Assembly: GCF_000701405.1 (NCBI RefSeq)
Contig: NZ_JNIV01000049.1
Coordinates: 1-33,629 of the forward strand
Direction: 5' to 3'
Length of the DNA stretch: 33,629 bases
From: Deinococcus marmoris DSM 12784
GTDB lineage: Bacteria; Deinococcota; Deinococci; Deinococcales; Deinococcaceae
In this document: positions 25,226 to 33,629 of the stretch, one piece after another
Position numbering within the stretch: position 1 is the stretch's first letter
Layout: every line of letters begins with the position of its first letter
Translations under genes and position numbers: made by a program
The notes under the pieces: model-generated
The model's database searches: none
Told to the model about the DNA's origin: nothing
What the model saw: the letters and a program-made list of their open reading frames with translations, nothing else

Positions 25226-25327
25226 ATGAAGGGCCTGAAAGAATTTATCGACTGGCTCCGGGAAATCCTGGGGGGCGCACCTCAACCCCAGCCGGTCCCC
25301 ATCCCTGTCCGCGTGCGCGACCGCTGA
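25226..25327 (+). CDS. Small leaderless ORF, 33 aa
   Basis: ATG 25226 follows TAAAAT (25214-25219) with a six-base gap, the same leaderless layout as other genes here. It encodes MKGLKEFIDWLREILGG followed by a Pro/Gln/Val/Arg tail ending VRVRDR. An amphipathic helix with an acidic/hydrophobic face plus a basic tail suggests a real microprotein, perhaps membrane- or partner-binding. A good intrinsic terminator 28 bases after the stop makes it a complete transcription unit. Function unknown. Confidence 0.6.
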   Translation: MKGLKEFIDWLREILGGAPQPQPVPIPVRVRDR

Positions 25328-25354
25328 CAGCACCCCCCTGACCCACCAACCTCC

Positions 25355-25383
25355 ACACCTGCCTGTTCCGGCGGGTGTTTTTT
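25355..25383 (+). terminator. Intrinsic terminator after the 33-aa ORF
   Basis: ACACCTGCC (25355-25363) pairs with GGCGGGTGT (25370-25378) with one G-T pair, followed directly by a run of T (25378-25383) on the plus strand. Confidence 0.85.
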
Positions 25384-25461
25384 CGTTCCTTGGGCGTTGG
25401 CAATCTGGGGGTGTCCAAAAGCCACACACACTCCGGTAATTCCTGCCTCCGCCGCGCTACC

Positions 25462-27674
<2,213 letters not shown>

Positions 27675-27678
<4 letters not shown>

Positions 27679-28202
27679 GTGGGCCGACACAGGGGGTGGA
27701 TGTTCCCCTGGCGGCGTCTTCCGCCTCGCCGCTGTTCCGCAGCGTGACGTGGGGTGTGCCTGCGCTCGTTCTTGCCGTGGCCCTTATTCCAGACGAGGAA
27801 AATACGCCCCTGTTGCGGGGCGCGATGGTTGCCCTGGCCCTTGTGCTGTTTGCCCTGTTCCAGCTCGCCCCGCGCCGACTGGCCTACACCCTGACGCCCG
27901 ACGCCGTGGTCATCCAGCGCATCCTGAACCAGACCCGACTTCCTTACGCGGGCCTGAGCGCCCGCCGGACTTCTGGCGTGCTGGGCGTCCGCACCTTCGG
28001 GACCGGAATGCCAGGGTATCTGACCGGGCATTTCACGCTGTCGCACGACGGGCAGGGTGTCAGCCGCGTGCTGGCCGCCGCGTCTACGGGACAGGGCGGC
28101 GTGCTGTTGCACTCCGGCGACGCCGACTATTTCCTGACGCCTGCCGATCCGCAGGTCTTTCTGGCCGAACTGGCGCGGCGCGGCGCAGGGGTGGCCGCAT
28201 GA
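27675..28202 (+). CDS. Membrane protein with a PH-like domain (hypothetical), 175 aa
   Basis: Start GTG 27675 overlaps the rel stop (GTGA). Two hydrophobic segments ([17 protein letters not shown] and [16 protein letters not shown], about residues 23-65) are followed by a beta-rich domain ([56 protein letters not shown]). This is the layout of small bacterial PH-like proteins: two membrane helices and then a domain with a Y-x-L-T-x-D-x-x-V-x-x start and an F-L-x-P-x-x-x-F-L end. The exact role is unknown. Overlap with genes on both sides suggests one operon with rel and the next gene. Confidence 0.65.
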
Positions 28203-29185
28203 GCCTCACTCTAGTGCCCGATCTGGGCGATCTGCTCAGGTTGCACCCGCAGTACAACGCCGGAACTGTGGTGGAAATCGTCCGGCACCTGGGCGCGGCG
28301 CATCCGGGTCAGGTGGAAGTGCTGTGGGCCAGTGACACGGACCCCGATCACCCCCTGCGCGACGCGCTGCCCGCCGCCCGCATCGGTATCCGGGACGGCT
28401 TCACGGCGGACTGGGCCTGGGCCGAGGCTGAACACGGTCAACTCCAGGGCTTTCTGAGCCAGTACCCGCAGGGCCGTGAACGCCTGCGGGGGGCGGCGGG
28501 GGCCGAGCGTGAATTTGCCACGCTGGTGACTACGCCGATGGCCCCTGCCCAGGTGGTGGGGAATGAGGTCATGGCTGCCGCCCGTGCTTACCACGCTGCC
28601 ACGCGCGCCGCGCTGGACGAGGGGCCGGGAACGCACTGGCGGGAAAAACGTCTCTCGGAACTGGCCGTGAAACTGTCCGGGCAAACGGGCGTCGTGATCG
28701 CCCCGCTGGACGATCTTCCCGGCCTGCTGGACCTGCTGCCCGGTTCACACCTGCCGGACCTGACAGCCTTTGCCCCCGGCGAGACCAGCCGCCTGCGTGC
28801 CCTGGCGGACCGCGCGTGGCAACTGCGCGAGGACGATGATCTGAACGCCCTGCTGGCCGCGCTGGACCGCGAATCAGGCGACGCGGTGACCCCGGGGGCC
28901 GAGCTGTCCGCCGCCGCCGCCGGAATCTATCTGGCGGTGGGTGATCTGAAGGCGGCCCGTGACTTGCTGGAACGCGCCGCCCACGCCCTGACCGACGATG
29001 TGCCCCGCAGCCTGACCGGCCTGACGCTGGCCCGGCTGGGACAGGTGCGCGACGCCCAGGGAGACCGCGATCTGGCCACGCGCACCTACCGCGCCGTGCT
29101 GGCCCTGAACCACGCCCCCGCCGTCGCCCGCGCAGCGGCGGAGGCCGGGTTGAAGGAGCCGTTCAGCCTGAATCTGGAGGGCTAG
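28199..29185 (+). CDS. Hypothetical protein with TPR-like C-terminus, 328 aa
   Basis: ATG 28199 overlaps the preceding stop (ATGA), so it is the third gene of the rel operon. No family recognised. The N-terminal part is mixed alpha/beta ([38 protein letters not shown]). The C-terminal ~120 residues are helical and alternate small/large residues as in TPR-type helical repeats ([60 protein letters not shown]). That suggests a protein-protein interaction scaffold. No signal peptide. A bidirectional hairpin follows the gene. Confidence 0.7.
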   Translation: MSLTLVPDLGDLLRLHPQYNAGTVVEIVRHLGAAHPGQVEVLWASDTDPDHPLRDALPAARIGIRDGFTADWAWAEAEHGQLQGFLSQYPQGRERLRGAAGAEREFATLVTTPMAPAQVVGNEVMAAARAYHAATRAALDEGPGTHWREKRLSELAVKLSGQTGVVIAPLDDLPGLLDLLPGSHLPDLTAFAPGETSRLRALADRAWQLREDDDLNALLAALDRESGDAVTPGAELSAAAAGIYLAVGDLKAARDLLERAAHALTDDVPRSLTGLTLARLGQVRDAQGDRDLATRTYRAVLALNHAPAVARAAAEAGLKEPFSLNLEG

Positions 29186-29216
29186 GGCGCACGCCTGCTT
29201 CCCGCCATAGAGCAAA

Positions 29217-29255
29217 GCGCCCCACCCTCACCCGTCTGGGCGAGAAGTGGGGCGC
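29217..29255. terminator. Hairpin between convergent genes
   Basis: GCGCCCCAC (29217-29225) and GTGGGGCGC (29247-29255) are perfect 9-bp arms lying between the rel operon (ends 29185) and the minus-strand gene ending at 29266, as expected for a shared bidirectional terminator. No strong T-tract. Confidence 0.55.
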
Positions 29256-29265
29256 GGTAGGGCGA

Positions 29266-29769
29266 TTATGCGGCGGGCTGTTCGGCTGCGTTTTCCTCGG
29301 TCTCGGCGGCACGGCGGCCCCGGCCTGGACGTTCTGCCGGCGCGGCAGCTTCAGGCTGGGGGGCCTGGGCAGGCGCAGGGGCCGCCGCCGGAGCCGCGCC
29401 GATGCGGGCCAGCGTGTCCCCAAAGGCTTTCAGGGCGTCGCCGCCTTCCAGCTCGGACACGGCGCGGGCGTTCAATGCGCCCAGTTCCTCGCGGGTCACG
29501 GCGTATTCGGGGGCGTCGTGGCCCTTCAGGCTCTGCAACACGCGGTACGCGGTGCTGGCCTCGATCCTGGCCCCCTTGCCGGTGGTCACCCCGGCGTCGC
29601 TGAGCATCTCCGCGCCGATCAGGGTAATCGTCTCGCCGCTGATCAGGGTCACGCGGTCACCGCGCTCCTCCATGTGGGCGGCCAGTTGCAGCAGCCCGCG
29701 CAGGTCCAGCATCTGGTGGAAGAGTTCGAGATGGGCCAGCATCGCCCCTGCTTTTTTGAGGGTATCCAT
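29266..29769 (-). CDS. Hypothetical protein with Ala/Pro-rich tail, 167 aa
   Basis: No family recognised. The first ~115 residues look folded: a helical start (KKAGAMLAHLELFHQMLDLR, GLLQLAAHMEERGD), then a beta-hairpin-like VTLISGETITLIGAEML and helices (ASTAYRVLQSLKGHDAPEYA). The tail from ~122 on is Ala/Pro/Glu/Arg-rich and probably disordered (APAAAPAPAQAPQPEAAAPA, GRGRRAAETEE). ATG 29769 has no ribosome site but lies about six bases after a -10 box with a perfect TTGACA -35, so the mRNA is leaderless and the promoter strong. That suggests an abundant protein. Confidence 0.7.
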   Translation of the reverse strand: MDTLKKAGAMLAHLELFHQMLDLRGLLQLAAHMEERGDRVTLISGETITLIGAEMLSDAGVTTGKGARIEASTAYRVLQSLKGHDAPEYAVTREELGALNARAVSELEGGDALKAFGDTLARIGAAPAAAPAPAQAPQPEAAAPAERPGRGRRAAETEENAAEQPAA

Positions 29770-29774
29770 AGGCC

Positions 29775-29803
29775 CATTATTCTGTTTTAAGCGTAAATGT
29801 CAA
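29775..29803 (-). promoter_or_regulatory. Strong leaderless promoter of the 167-aa gene
   Basis: On the minus strand a perfect TTGACA (29803-29798) is followed by 17 bases and ATAATG (29780-29775); shifting the -10 by one to AATAAT gives a 16-base spacer. The start codon at 29769 lies five to six bases beyond, at the expected transcription start. Confidence 0.8.
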
Positions 29804-29854
29804 GTACTATTTCTAGAGTATCGACTGGATCAGCCTCAGAAGCCTTTGCCACAC

Positions 29855-29887
29855 AGTAAATAAGGGGAGAGGCGCACCTGCCTCCCC
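29855..29887 (-). terminator. Intrinsic terminator of the HtrA-like protease gene
   Basis: On the minus strand GGGGAGGC, a six-base loop and GCCTCTCCCC (29887-29864, one bulge) are followed by TTATTTACT. It lies about 20 bases after the protease stop at 29908. Confidence 0.7.
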
Positions 29888-29907
29888 CCGAGAGTTGGCG
29901 TTGCAGT

Positions 29908-31101
29908 CTAGGGCTGGGCCTGGCTGCGTCCGATCAGCGTGAGCTTGACCATCAGCGGCTTGCTGTTTCGCAGCACGGTCAGGGTGATGGTGTCGCCGGG
30001 TCTATAGGTCCGCACCGCGTACTGAAACTCGTCGAAGTTGATGATGCGTTTGCCATTGACCTCGGTTACGATGTCGCCGGAAATGCGCTGATCCTGATCG
30101 TTGAGCTTGAGGGGCTGAAGTCCCGCTTTCTCTGCGGGGCTTCCCGGACTGACGCTGGTGAAGAACGCGCCGGGCGTGTCCCCCAGTTTAAGCAACTCGC
30201 TGGCGCGCTTGAAATTTGTGGCGTCAATGGTCAGCAACGCGGTGTACGGCCCGTTCAGGCTGATGCCGATGATCGGTGCGTCCAGCTTCTTGCCCGCGCG
30301 CAGGTCAACCAGACGGGCGTCGCTGGCCGTGACCGGCACGGCGAAAGAAGCTGGCCCCTTCTCCCGGCTGATGCTGATGTAGCTGACGATGCCGGTCAGT
30401 TCACCTCTGACGTTCAGGATCGGGCCGCCGCTGTCGCCGGGGACCAGCGGGGCGCTCATCTGGAGGGTGCCGGGCGGGAAGGTTGCGCCGCCGGGTCCAG
30501 CGTTGGCCTCCAGGCCCGTCAGGCGGCCCGACTTGGCGGCCAGGAAGGTGCCGCCGCCGTTGCCCACGGCCAGCACGGCGTCGCCCACGCTGGGGCGGGC
30601 GCTGGCCAGTGGCAGGAATGGCGTGCCCCCCGGCACTGAGACCCGCAGCAGCGCCAGATCGTCCTGATCGTTGTAGCCGACCACTTCTACCGCGTAACGC
30701 TTCTTGTCCACCGTCTGGGCACTCAGCTTGCTGGCCCCTTCCACCACGTGGTAGGCGGTCAGCGCCAGTCCATCTGCCGAGATCAGCACGGCGGAGCCGA
30801 TGCCGTCGGGTTCGTCGCAGGCCCCCGGCACCTTGTTGTCGCACTGCTCAATCCGCAGCGTGGCGGGCCGGACCTTGCTGAATAGGGTTTTGAGGGTCTG
30901 TTTCTCGGCGTCCGTCAGCGGCCTGGGGGTATTGGCGGCGCTGCTCTGCGCGGGCTTCTGGGCGGTCAGGGGCGTGTCCTGCGCCTGGACGCCAGAGAGG
31001 GCCAGGCCACCCAGCAGCAGGCCCGACAGCAGCAGGCGGCGAAGTGTGGTGTCCCGGCCCCGAACATCCCGGCGCGGGAGACGGTCAGTCTCGGCGGTCA
31101 T
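29908..31101 (-). CDS. Secreted trypsin-like serine protease with PDZ domain (HtrA/DegP-like), 397 aa
   Basis: An envelope protease for quality control of misfolded proteins, by family. An N-terminal signal peptide is visible: basic residues, then [15 protein letters not shown] and a cleavage-type VQAQD (about 38-42). The S1-type triad is intact: His118 in LTAYHVVEG, Asp148 in DQDDLALLR and Ser224 in PGDSGGPIL. The PDZ domain covers about 310-390 ([20 protein letters not shown], then [14 protein letters not shown] and [14 protein letters not shown]). An insert with two cysteines (CDNKVPGAC, 87-95) before the His strand may form a disulfide. Length is normal for one-PDZ members. Start ATG 31101 has a weak CACAAT box about five bases upstream. 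Transcribed alone. Confidence 0.88.
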   Translation of the reverse strand: MTAETDRLPRRDVRGRDTTLRRLLLSGLLLGGLALSGVQAQDTPLTAQKPAQSSAANTPRPLTDAEKQTLKTLFSKVRPATLRIEQCDNKVPGACDEPDGIGSAVLISADGLALTAYHVVEGASKLSAQTVDKKRYAVEVVGYNDQDDLALLRVSVPGGTPFLPLASARPSVGDAVLAVGNGGGTFLAAKSGRLTGLEANAGPGGATFPPGTLQMSAPLVPGDSGGPILNVRGELTGIVSYISISREKGPASFAVPVTASDARLVDLRAGKKLDAPIIGISLNGPYTALLTIDATNFKRASELLKLGDTPGAFFTSVSPGSPAEKAGLQPLKLNDQDQRISGDIVTEVNGKRIINFDEFQYAVRTYRPGDTITLTVLRNSKPLMVKLTLIGRSQAQP

Positions 31102-31198
31102 GGTTCATTGTGCGTGCGCCGGGGCGATGGGTCTGTGTTGGGACCCTCCATCTGGTCTCATCTGCCCCCCAGAAGGTCAGATTGCTTGCCATTGGCGT

Positions 31199-31241
31199 GG
31201 GCAGGTGGGCGAAAGAACTGCTCACTTTCGCCCACCTGCCC
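31199..31241. terminator. 17-bp perfect hairpin between the holin-like and protease genes
   Basis: GGGCAGGTGGGCGAAAG (31199-31215) and CTTTCGCCCACCTGCCC (31225-31241) are perfect arms with a nine-base loop, starting five bases beyond the stop of the holin-like gene. No T-tract follows on either strand, but the stem is very stable. Confidence 0.6.
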
Positions 31242-31245
31242 ACCC

Positions 31246-31626
31246 TCATGTCTGCTCGCGTCCTCCGCTCTCACCCGTGGTGGAATCCGGTCCAAACACG
31301 GTGGGAGCGGGGGACAGTCCCAGACGGCGCTCGATCACCGCGCCCAGCCGGGCCAGGATGCCGGGGCCACTCCAGCCAGTCACGCAGGCGGCGGCCAGCA
31401 GCAGGGCCGGGGCCGGATCGGGGCGCAGGGTCACGGTCATCAGGGCCACCACCGTCAGCGCGGCGATTCCGGCGGCCACCGCCAGCGCCAGCGCGGCGCG
31501 GGCACGCGGCGTCCGGTCCTGACCCAGCAGCCGCGCCAGTTGCGTGATGCCCCCGGCCACGAAGGCGGCCCCCAGCAGCGGGGCCAGGGTCAGCAGGGAG
31601 GGGGAAGCGGGAGAGATGTCGGGCAT
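31246..31626 (-). CDS. Small membrane protein, holin-like, 126 aa
   Basis: ATG 31626 follows GGAGGT with a six-base spacer (CTGGAGGTCATC-ATG); the frame is open upstream into the operator, so this start is preferred. Three hydrophobic segments are seen: LLTLAPLLGAAFVAGGITQL, LALAVAAGIAALTVVALMTV and LLLAAACVTGWSGPGILARL, then a charged tail (TTGESGGREQT). The pattern of two to three short Gly/Ala-rich helices, a TGWSGPGI turn and a charged C-terminus resembles phage holins, which make lysis pores; the sequence match is loose and another small membrane protein is possible. Its promoter spacer is filled by a palindrome next to a divergent S24-type repressor, so it is probably repressed until DNA damage. 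Confidence 0.55.
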   Translation of the reverse strand: MPDISPASPSLLTLAPLLGAAFVAGGITQLARLLGQDRTPRARAALALAVAAGIAALTVVALMTVTLRPDPAPALLLAAACVTGWSGPGILARLGAVIERRLGLSPAPTVFGPDSTTGESGGREQT

Positions 31627-31697
31627 GATGACCTCCAGAGGTGCGGCTGAGGAAGAACTCGGGCTTCTTATTCTGTCTGGGACGTATCCAGGGCCGA

Positions 31698-31726
31698 AGT
31701 CTAATATGTCTGTAGACATATATCAA
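31698..31726 (-). promoter_or_regulatory. Promoter of the holin-like gene with palindromic operator in the spacer
   Basis: On the minus strand TTGATA (31726-31721), 17 bases, TAGACT (31703-31698). ATATGTCT-GT-AGACATAT (31704-31721) is a perfect palindrome with 8-bp arms that fills the spacer. A repressor bound here would block RNA polymerase. The divergent XRE-S24 protein is the obvious candidate. Confidence 0.75.
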
Positions 31727-31773
31727 GTGTTCTGGATTCCAGTTGCATGTCTGCGGGTCATTAGACTCGGTGC

Positions 31774-32502
31774 ATGACTGGCAAACCTTTTTTGCGTGAT
31801 CTGCCCTCACTGGAACTGGCCGCATGGCTGGGGGCGCGGCGCACGGCGCTGAATTTGCAGCAGGGGCAGGTCAGCGCCCGCACCCTGGACCACGGCGGGC
31901 AGGCCGGGCGCGTGACGCAGCCGTACCTGAGCCGTCTGGAACGCGGCACCCGTCCGCTGGAAGCGCTGACTCCGGCACGTCAGGACGCCCTGCGCCGCGC
32001 GCTGGAGATTCCGGCGGGCGAGTGGGTGGCCCGCACCGGGCTGCCGCTGCTCCAGGCTGCTCCGGGCGACGACGCTCTGGAGGTGCTGGAACTGGTGCGT
32101 GTGCCGGTGCGTGCCCTGGCCAGTGCGGGGCTGCCTGTGACCGAGGACCATGCCAGTGTCATTGACCACGAACTGGTGCCCGTGCGCGATCACCGCCCCG
32201 GCATGCTGGTGCTGGAGGTGGGCGGCGAGTCCATGACCACCGCTGCCGGGGGCGGCATCCGCCCGGGTGACCGCATCTACGTCGATCCCGGCGACCTGGA
32301 TCTGCGCGAGGGACTGGTCTACGTGCTGCACGTCTCCGGGCTGGGGCTGACCGTCAAGCGGCTCAGGCGCTATGGGGGGGGCCGCGACGGGGGAGCGCTG
32401 TGGCTGACCAGTGATAACCCCGATCACCCGCCCGTCAAGCCGGAGGAAGTCACGGTGGTGGGCCGCGTGTACTTTCACCAGCCGCGCGGCGTGCGGTTGT
32501 AG
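31774..32502 (+). CDS. XRE-family repressor with LexA/CI-type S24 self-cleavage domain, 242 aa
   Basis: The N-terminal helix-turn-helix (about 14-85; [35 protein letters not shown]) binds DNA. The C-terminal peptidase S24 domain has catalytic Ser153 in VGGESMTT, catalytic Lys195 in LTVKRLRR, and an Ala118-Gly119 pair ([10 protein letters not shown]), the cleavage site of LexA and phage CI proteins. Expected behaviour: repression until RecA filaments trigger self-cleavage after DNA damage. ATG 31774 is leaderless (TAGACT at 31762-31767, six bases upstream). A palindromic operator at 31704-31721 lies between it and the divergent holin-like gene. It is unlikely to be the main LexA because of its XRE rather than LexA-type winged helix; a prophage-derived regulator fits better. 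Confidence 0.85.
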   Translation: MTGKPFLRDLPSLELAAWLGARRTALNLQQGQVSARTLDHGGQAGRVTQPYLSRLERGTRPLEALTPARQDALRRALEIPAGEWVARTGLPLLQAAPGDDALEVLELVRVPVRALASAGLPVTEDHASVIDHELVPVRDHRPGMLVLEVGGESMTTAAGGGIRPGDRIYVDPGDLDLREGLVYVLHVSGLGLTVKRLRRYGGGRDGGALWLTSDNPDHPPVKPEEVTVVGRVYFHQPRGVRL

Positions 32503-32543
32503 GGGGCGTGCGGTTGCAGAGGCTGGGCGCTAGAGTTTCACCC

Positions 32544-33011
32544 GTGTCCGAGTCGCCCCTGACCACCGTGTTCGTCTACGGCACCCTGATGCCCGGCGAG
32601 CGCAATGCCCACATTGCATCTCGGGGCGGCACATTCAGCGCCCGCCCCGCCGCCTTGCCCGGTCACCGCCTGCTGCACCTGTGGCCGGAGGCGTATCCCG
32701 CTGTGGTTCCGGGGGACGGGGGAGATGTTGTGCGCGGCTTTGCCCTGACCTATGCCCCTGCCGACTGGCCGGTGGCCCTGCCCTTCCTGGACGAGTTGGA
32801 GGGCGTGGACGAGACGCCGCCCCTGTATACCCGCCAGCAGGTCACGCTGACGCTGGAAGCCGGTGAACTGGAAGACGGTGAGCAGGTGCCTGCCTGGGTT
32901 TATCTCTACGCGCTGGCCGAGCGACTGACCCGCCCCGGCGTCCTGTCTGTGCCGGGCGGCGACTGGACAGCCATCCCGGACCGCAGCCGCAGCAGCGAGA
33001 GTGACCGTTAA
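32544..33011 (+). CDS. Gamma-glutamylcyclotransferase-like (AIG2/GGCT family) protein, 155 aa
   Basis: Contains the family signature [13 protein letters not shown] near the N-terminus (the YGTL substrate loop) and a helix with the conserved acidic residue in [14 protein letters not shown], followed by YTRQQVTLT and a YLYAL strand. Members release 5-oxoproline from gamma-glutamyl compounds or act on related amides; the bacterial substrate is usually unknown. GTG 32544 (MSESPLTT) is preferred because TAGAGT lies seven bases upstream in leaderless style; the frame is open from 32508. The gene begins 41 bases after the S24 repressor stop on the same strand but seems to have its own promoter. Confidence 0.8.
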   Translation: MSESPLTTVFVYGTLMPGERNAHIASRGGTFSARPAALPGHRLLHLWPEAYPAVVPGDGGDVVRGFALTYAPADWPVALPFLDELEGVDETPPLYTRQQVTLTLEAGELEDGEQVPAWVYLYALAERLTRPGVLSVPGGDWTAIPDRSRSSESDR

Positions 33012-33369
33012 GGAGTGGCACAAAGAAAGCCCCCTTCAAAATAGGAACCTGAAAATAGCGTCCGTCAACTCTAGCGAAACAGAAACCGAAGGCCGTCGGG
33101 CGCGTAGCGCACGGGCCGCATTCGGCGTCACGGAGCAGGGCATCAGACCCGAATGCTGCCGCCCTTTCCCGCCTGCCACATCCGAGAACTCGTGCCCAGT
33201 GCAAAGCTAGCTCCCCCTGCCTCTCTGGGGGAGGGGGCTGGGGGGTGGGGCCGCCCGAACGACATTACAACCTGAAATCACCCCGTAACCAGCCCATGCG
33301 GAGAAGCGGGTAGGGCCACAGGACAGCGTGGAGTAGCCAAAAAGAGGGCCGGGCTGGTATCTGGAGTGT
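33012..33369. other. Intergenic stretch with hairpin and left part of an IS
   Basis: No gene is convincing here. CTCCCCC (33211-33217) and GGGGGAG (33227-33233) form a short G/C hairpin, one of the C-rich intergenic tracts also seen near 6150 and 9900. The left end of the following IS should lie between about 33270 and 33369, but its inverted repeat cannot be fixed without the right end. Confidence 0.4.
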
Positions 33370-33629
33370 GTGAAGACAACCAAAGCCGCCCGGCCCGCTC
33401 AATGTACGCCGCCCTGCCCGTTCTGCCCGACGCCAACCAAAGTTGGCGTTCACTCCAAGGCAGATCAACGCTACCGCTGCCACCAGTGCAAGAAAACCTT
33501 CACCCAGACGTATGGGACGCCACTGTATGGCCTCAAAACTGATGTCCATGTGGTGTTCATCATCTTGACCCTGCTGATCTTCGGTTGTCCGATTCCTGCC
33601 GTGGTGGCCGCTTTCAAGGTGGATGAGCG
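33370..33629 (+). CDS. IS1-type transposase N-terminus (cut by window edge)
   Basis: From GTG 33370 (VKTTKAARPA) the frame is open to the window end. It shows a zinc-ribbon: CPFCPTPTKVGVHSKA, then YRCHQCKKTFTQTYGTPLYG, followed by a helical segment (FIILTLLIFGCPIPAVVAAF, KVDE). This is the pattern of the DNA-binding N-terminus of IS1-family transposases (InsA-like: CP-x-C, QRYRC-x-x-C-x-x-TFT, GTPLYGL). The DDE catalytic domain would follow outside the window. The start is uncertain. Confidence 0.75.
   Translation, partial: MKTTKAARPAQCTPPCPFCPTPTKVGVHSKADQRYRCHQCKKTFTQTYGTPLYGLKTDVHVVFIILTLLIFGCPIPAVVAAFKVDE

Noticed and set aside
33265..33549. Minus-strand 94-codon frame at the right end
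   Set aside because: Opposite a recognisable IS1-type zinc-ribbon transposase start on the plus strand.

Overview
The window looks like a Deinococcus replicon. Evidence: very high GC, an ISDra2-like IS200/IS605 element, a plasmid initiator of the type found on Deinococcus plasmids, and many genes starting about six bases after a TANNNT -10 box (leaderless transcripts). The left half (about 1-16,650) is an accessory region of plasmid and mobile DNA. The right half (about 16,700-33,370) is mostly ordinary chromosomal-type genes with IS elements inserted.

Left half. Nested transposase remnants (1-560) precede a 923-aa pPIWI_RE-family protein (704-3475, minus), the RNase H/Argonaute-like protein of a prokaryotic anti-invader module; its usual REase and DinG-type helicase partners are not in the window. 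Upstream on the same strand are a hypothetical gene, a frameshifted hypothetical gene and a plasmid replication initiator (4613-5914) with a long inverted repeat in its leader. After partly decayed sequence and two unrecognised plus-strand genes (7071-7811, 8438-8992) comes an ISDra2-like element with TnpA and TnpB (about 9927-11699).

The most unusual locus is a tight three-gene minus-strand operon (11945-14979). It encodes a divergent 477-aa TnpB-like protein with all three RuvC acidic residues and a zinc finger, a 301-aa primase-polymerase (AEP fold, NrS-1-like) overlapping it by GTGA, and a 227-aa protein resembling only the N-terminal, RuvC-less half of TnpB. No TnpA or IS ends accompany it. 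Behind it lies about 1.6 kb without convincing genes, strongly adenine-poor on the plus strand, containing two diverged ~110-bp direct repeats. A 173-bp sequence occurs in inverted orientation at 8976-9148 and 15661-15833, bracketing the ISDra2-like element and the operon.

Right half. Genes in order: a BRO-N-like protein with an operator-covered leaderless promoter; an acetate-CoA-ligase-family enzyme; a membrane GGDEF diguanylate cyclase; a nucleoside hydrolase with two standalone tnpB elements on its two sides and its 3' end lost; a 33-codon leaderless ORF; a bifunctional Rel (p)ppGpp enzyme with an apparently shortened ACT domain and two coupled genes; a small Ala/Pro-rich-tailed protein; a secreted HtrA-like protease; a holin-like gene diverging from an XRE-S24 self-cleaving repressor; a gamma-glutamylcyclotransferase-like protein; and the start of an IS1-type transposase.

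Family assignments come from reading motifs by eye; no database search was possible.
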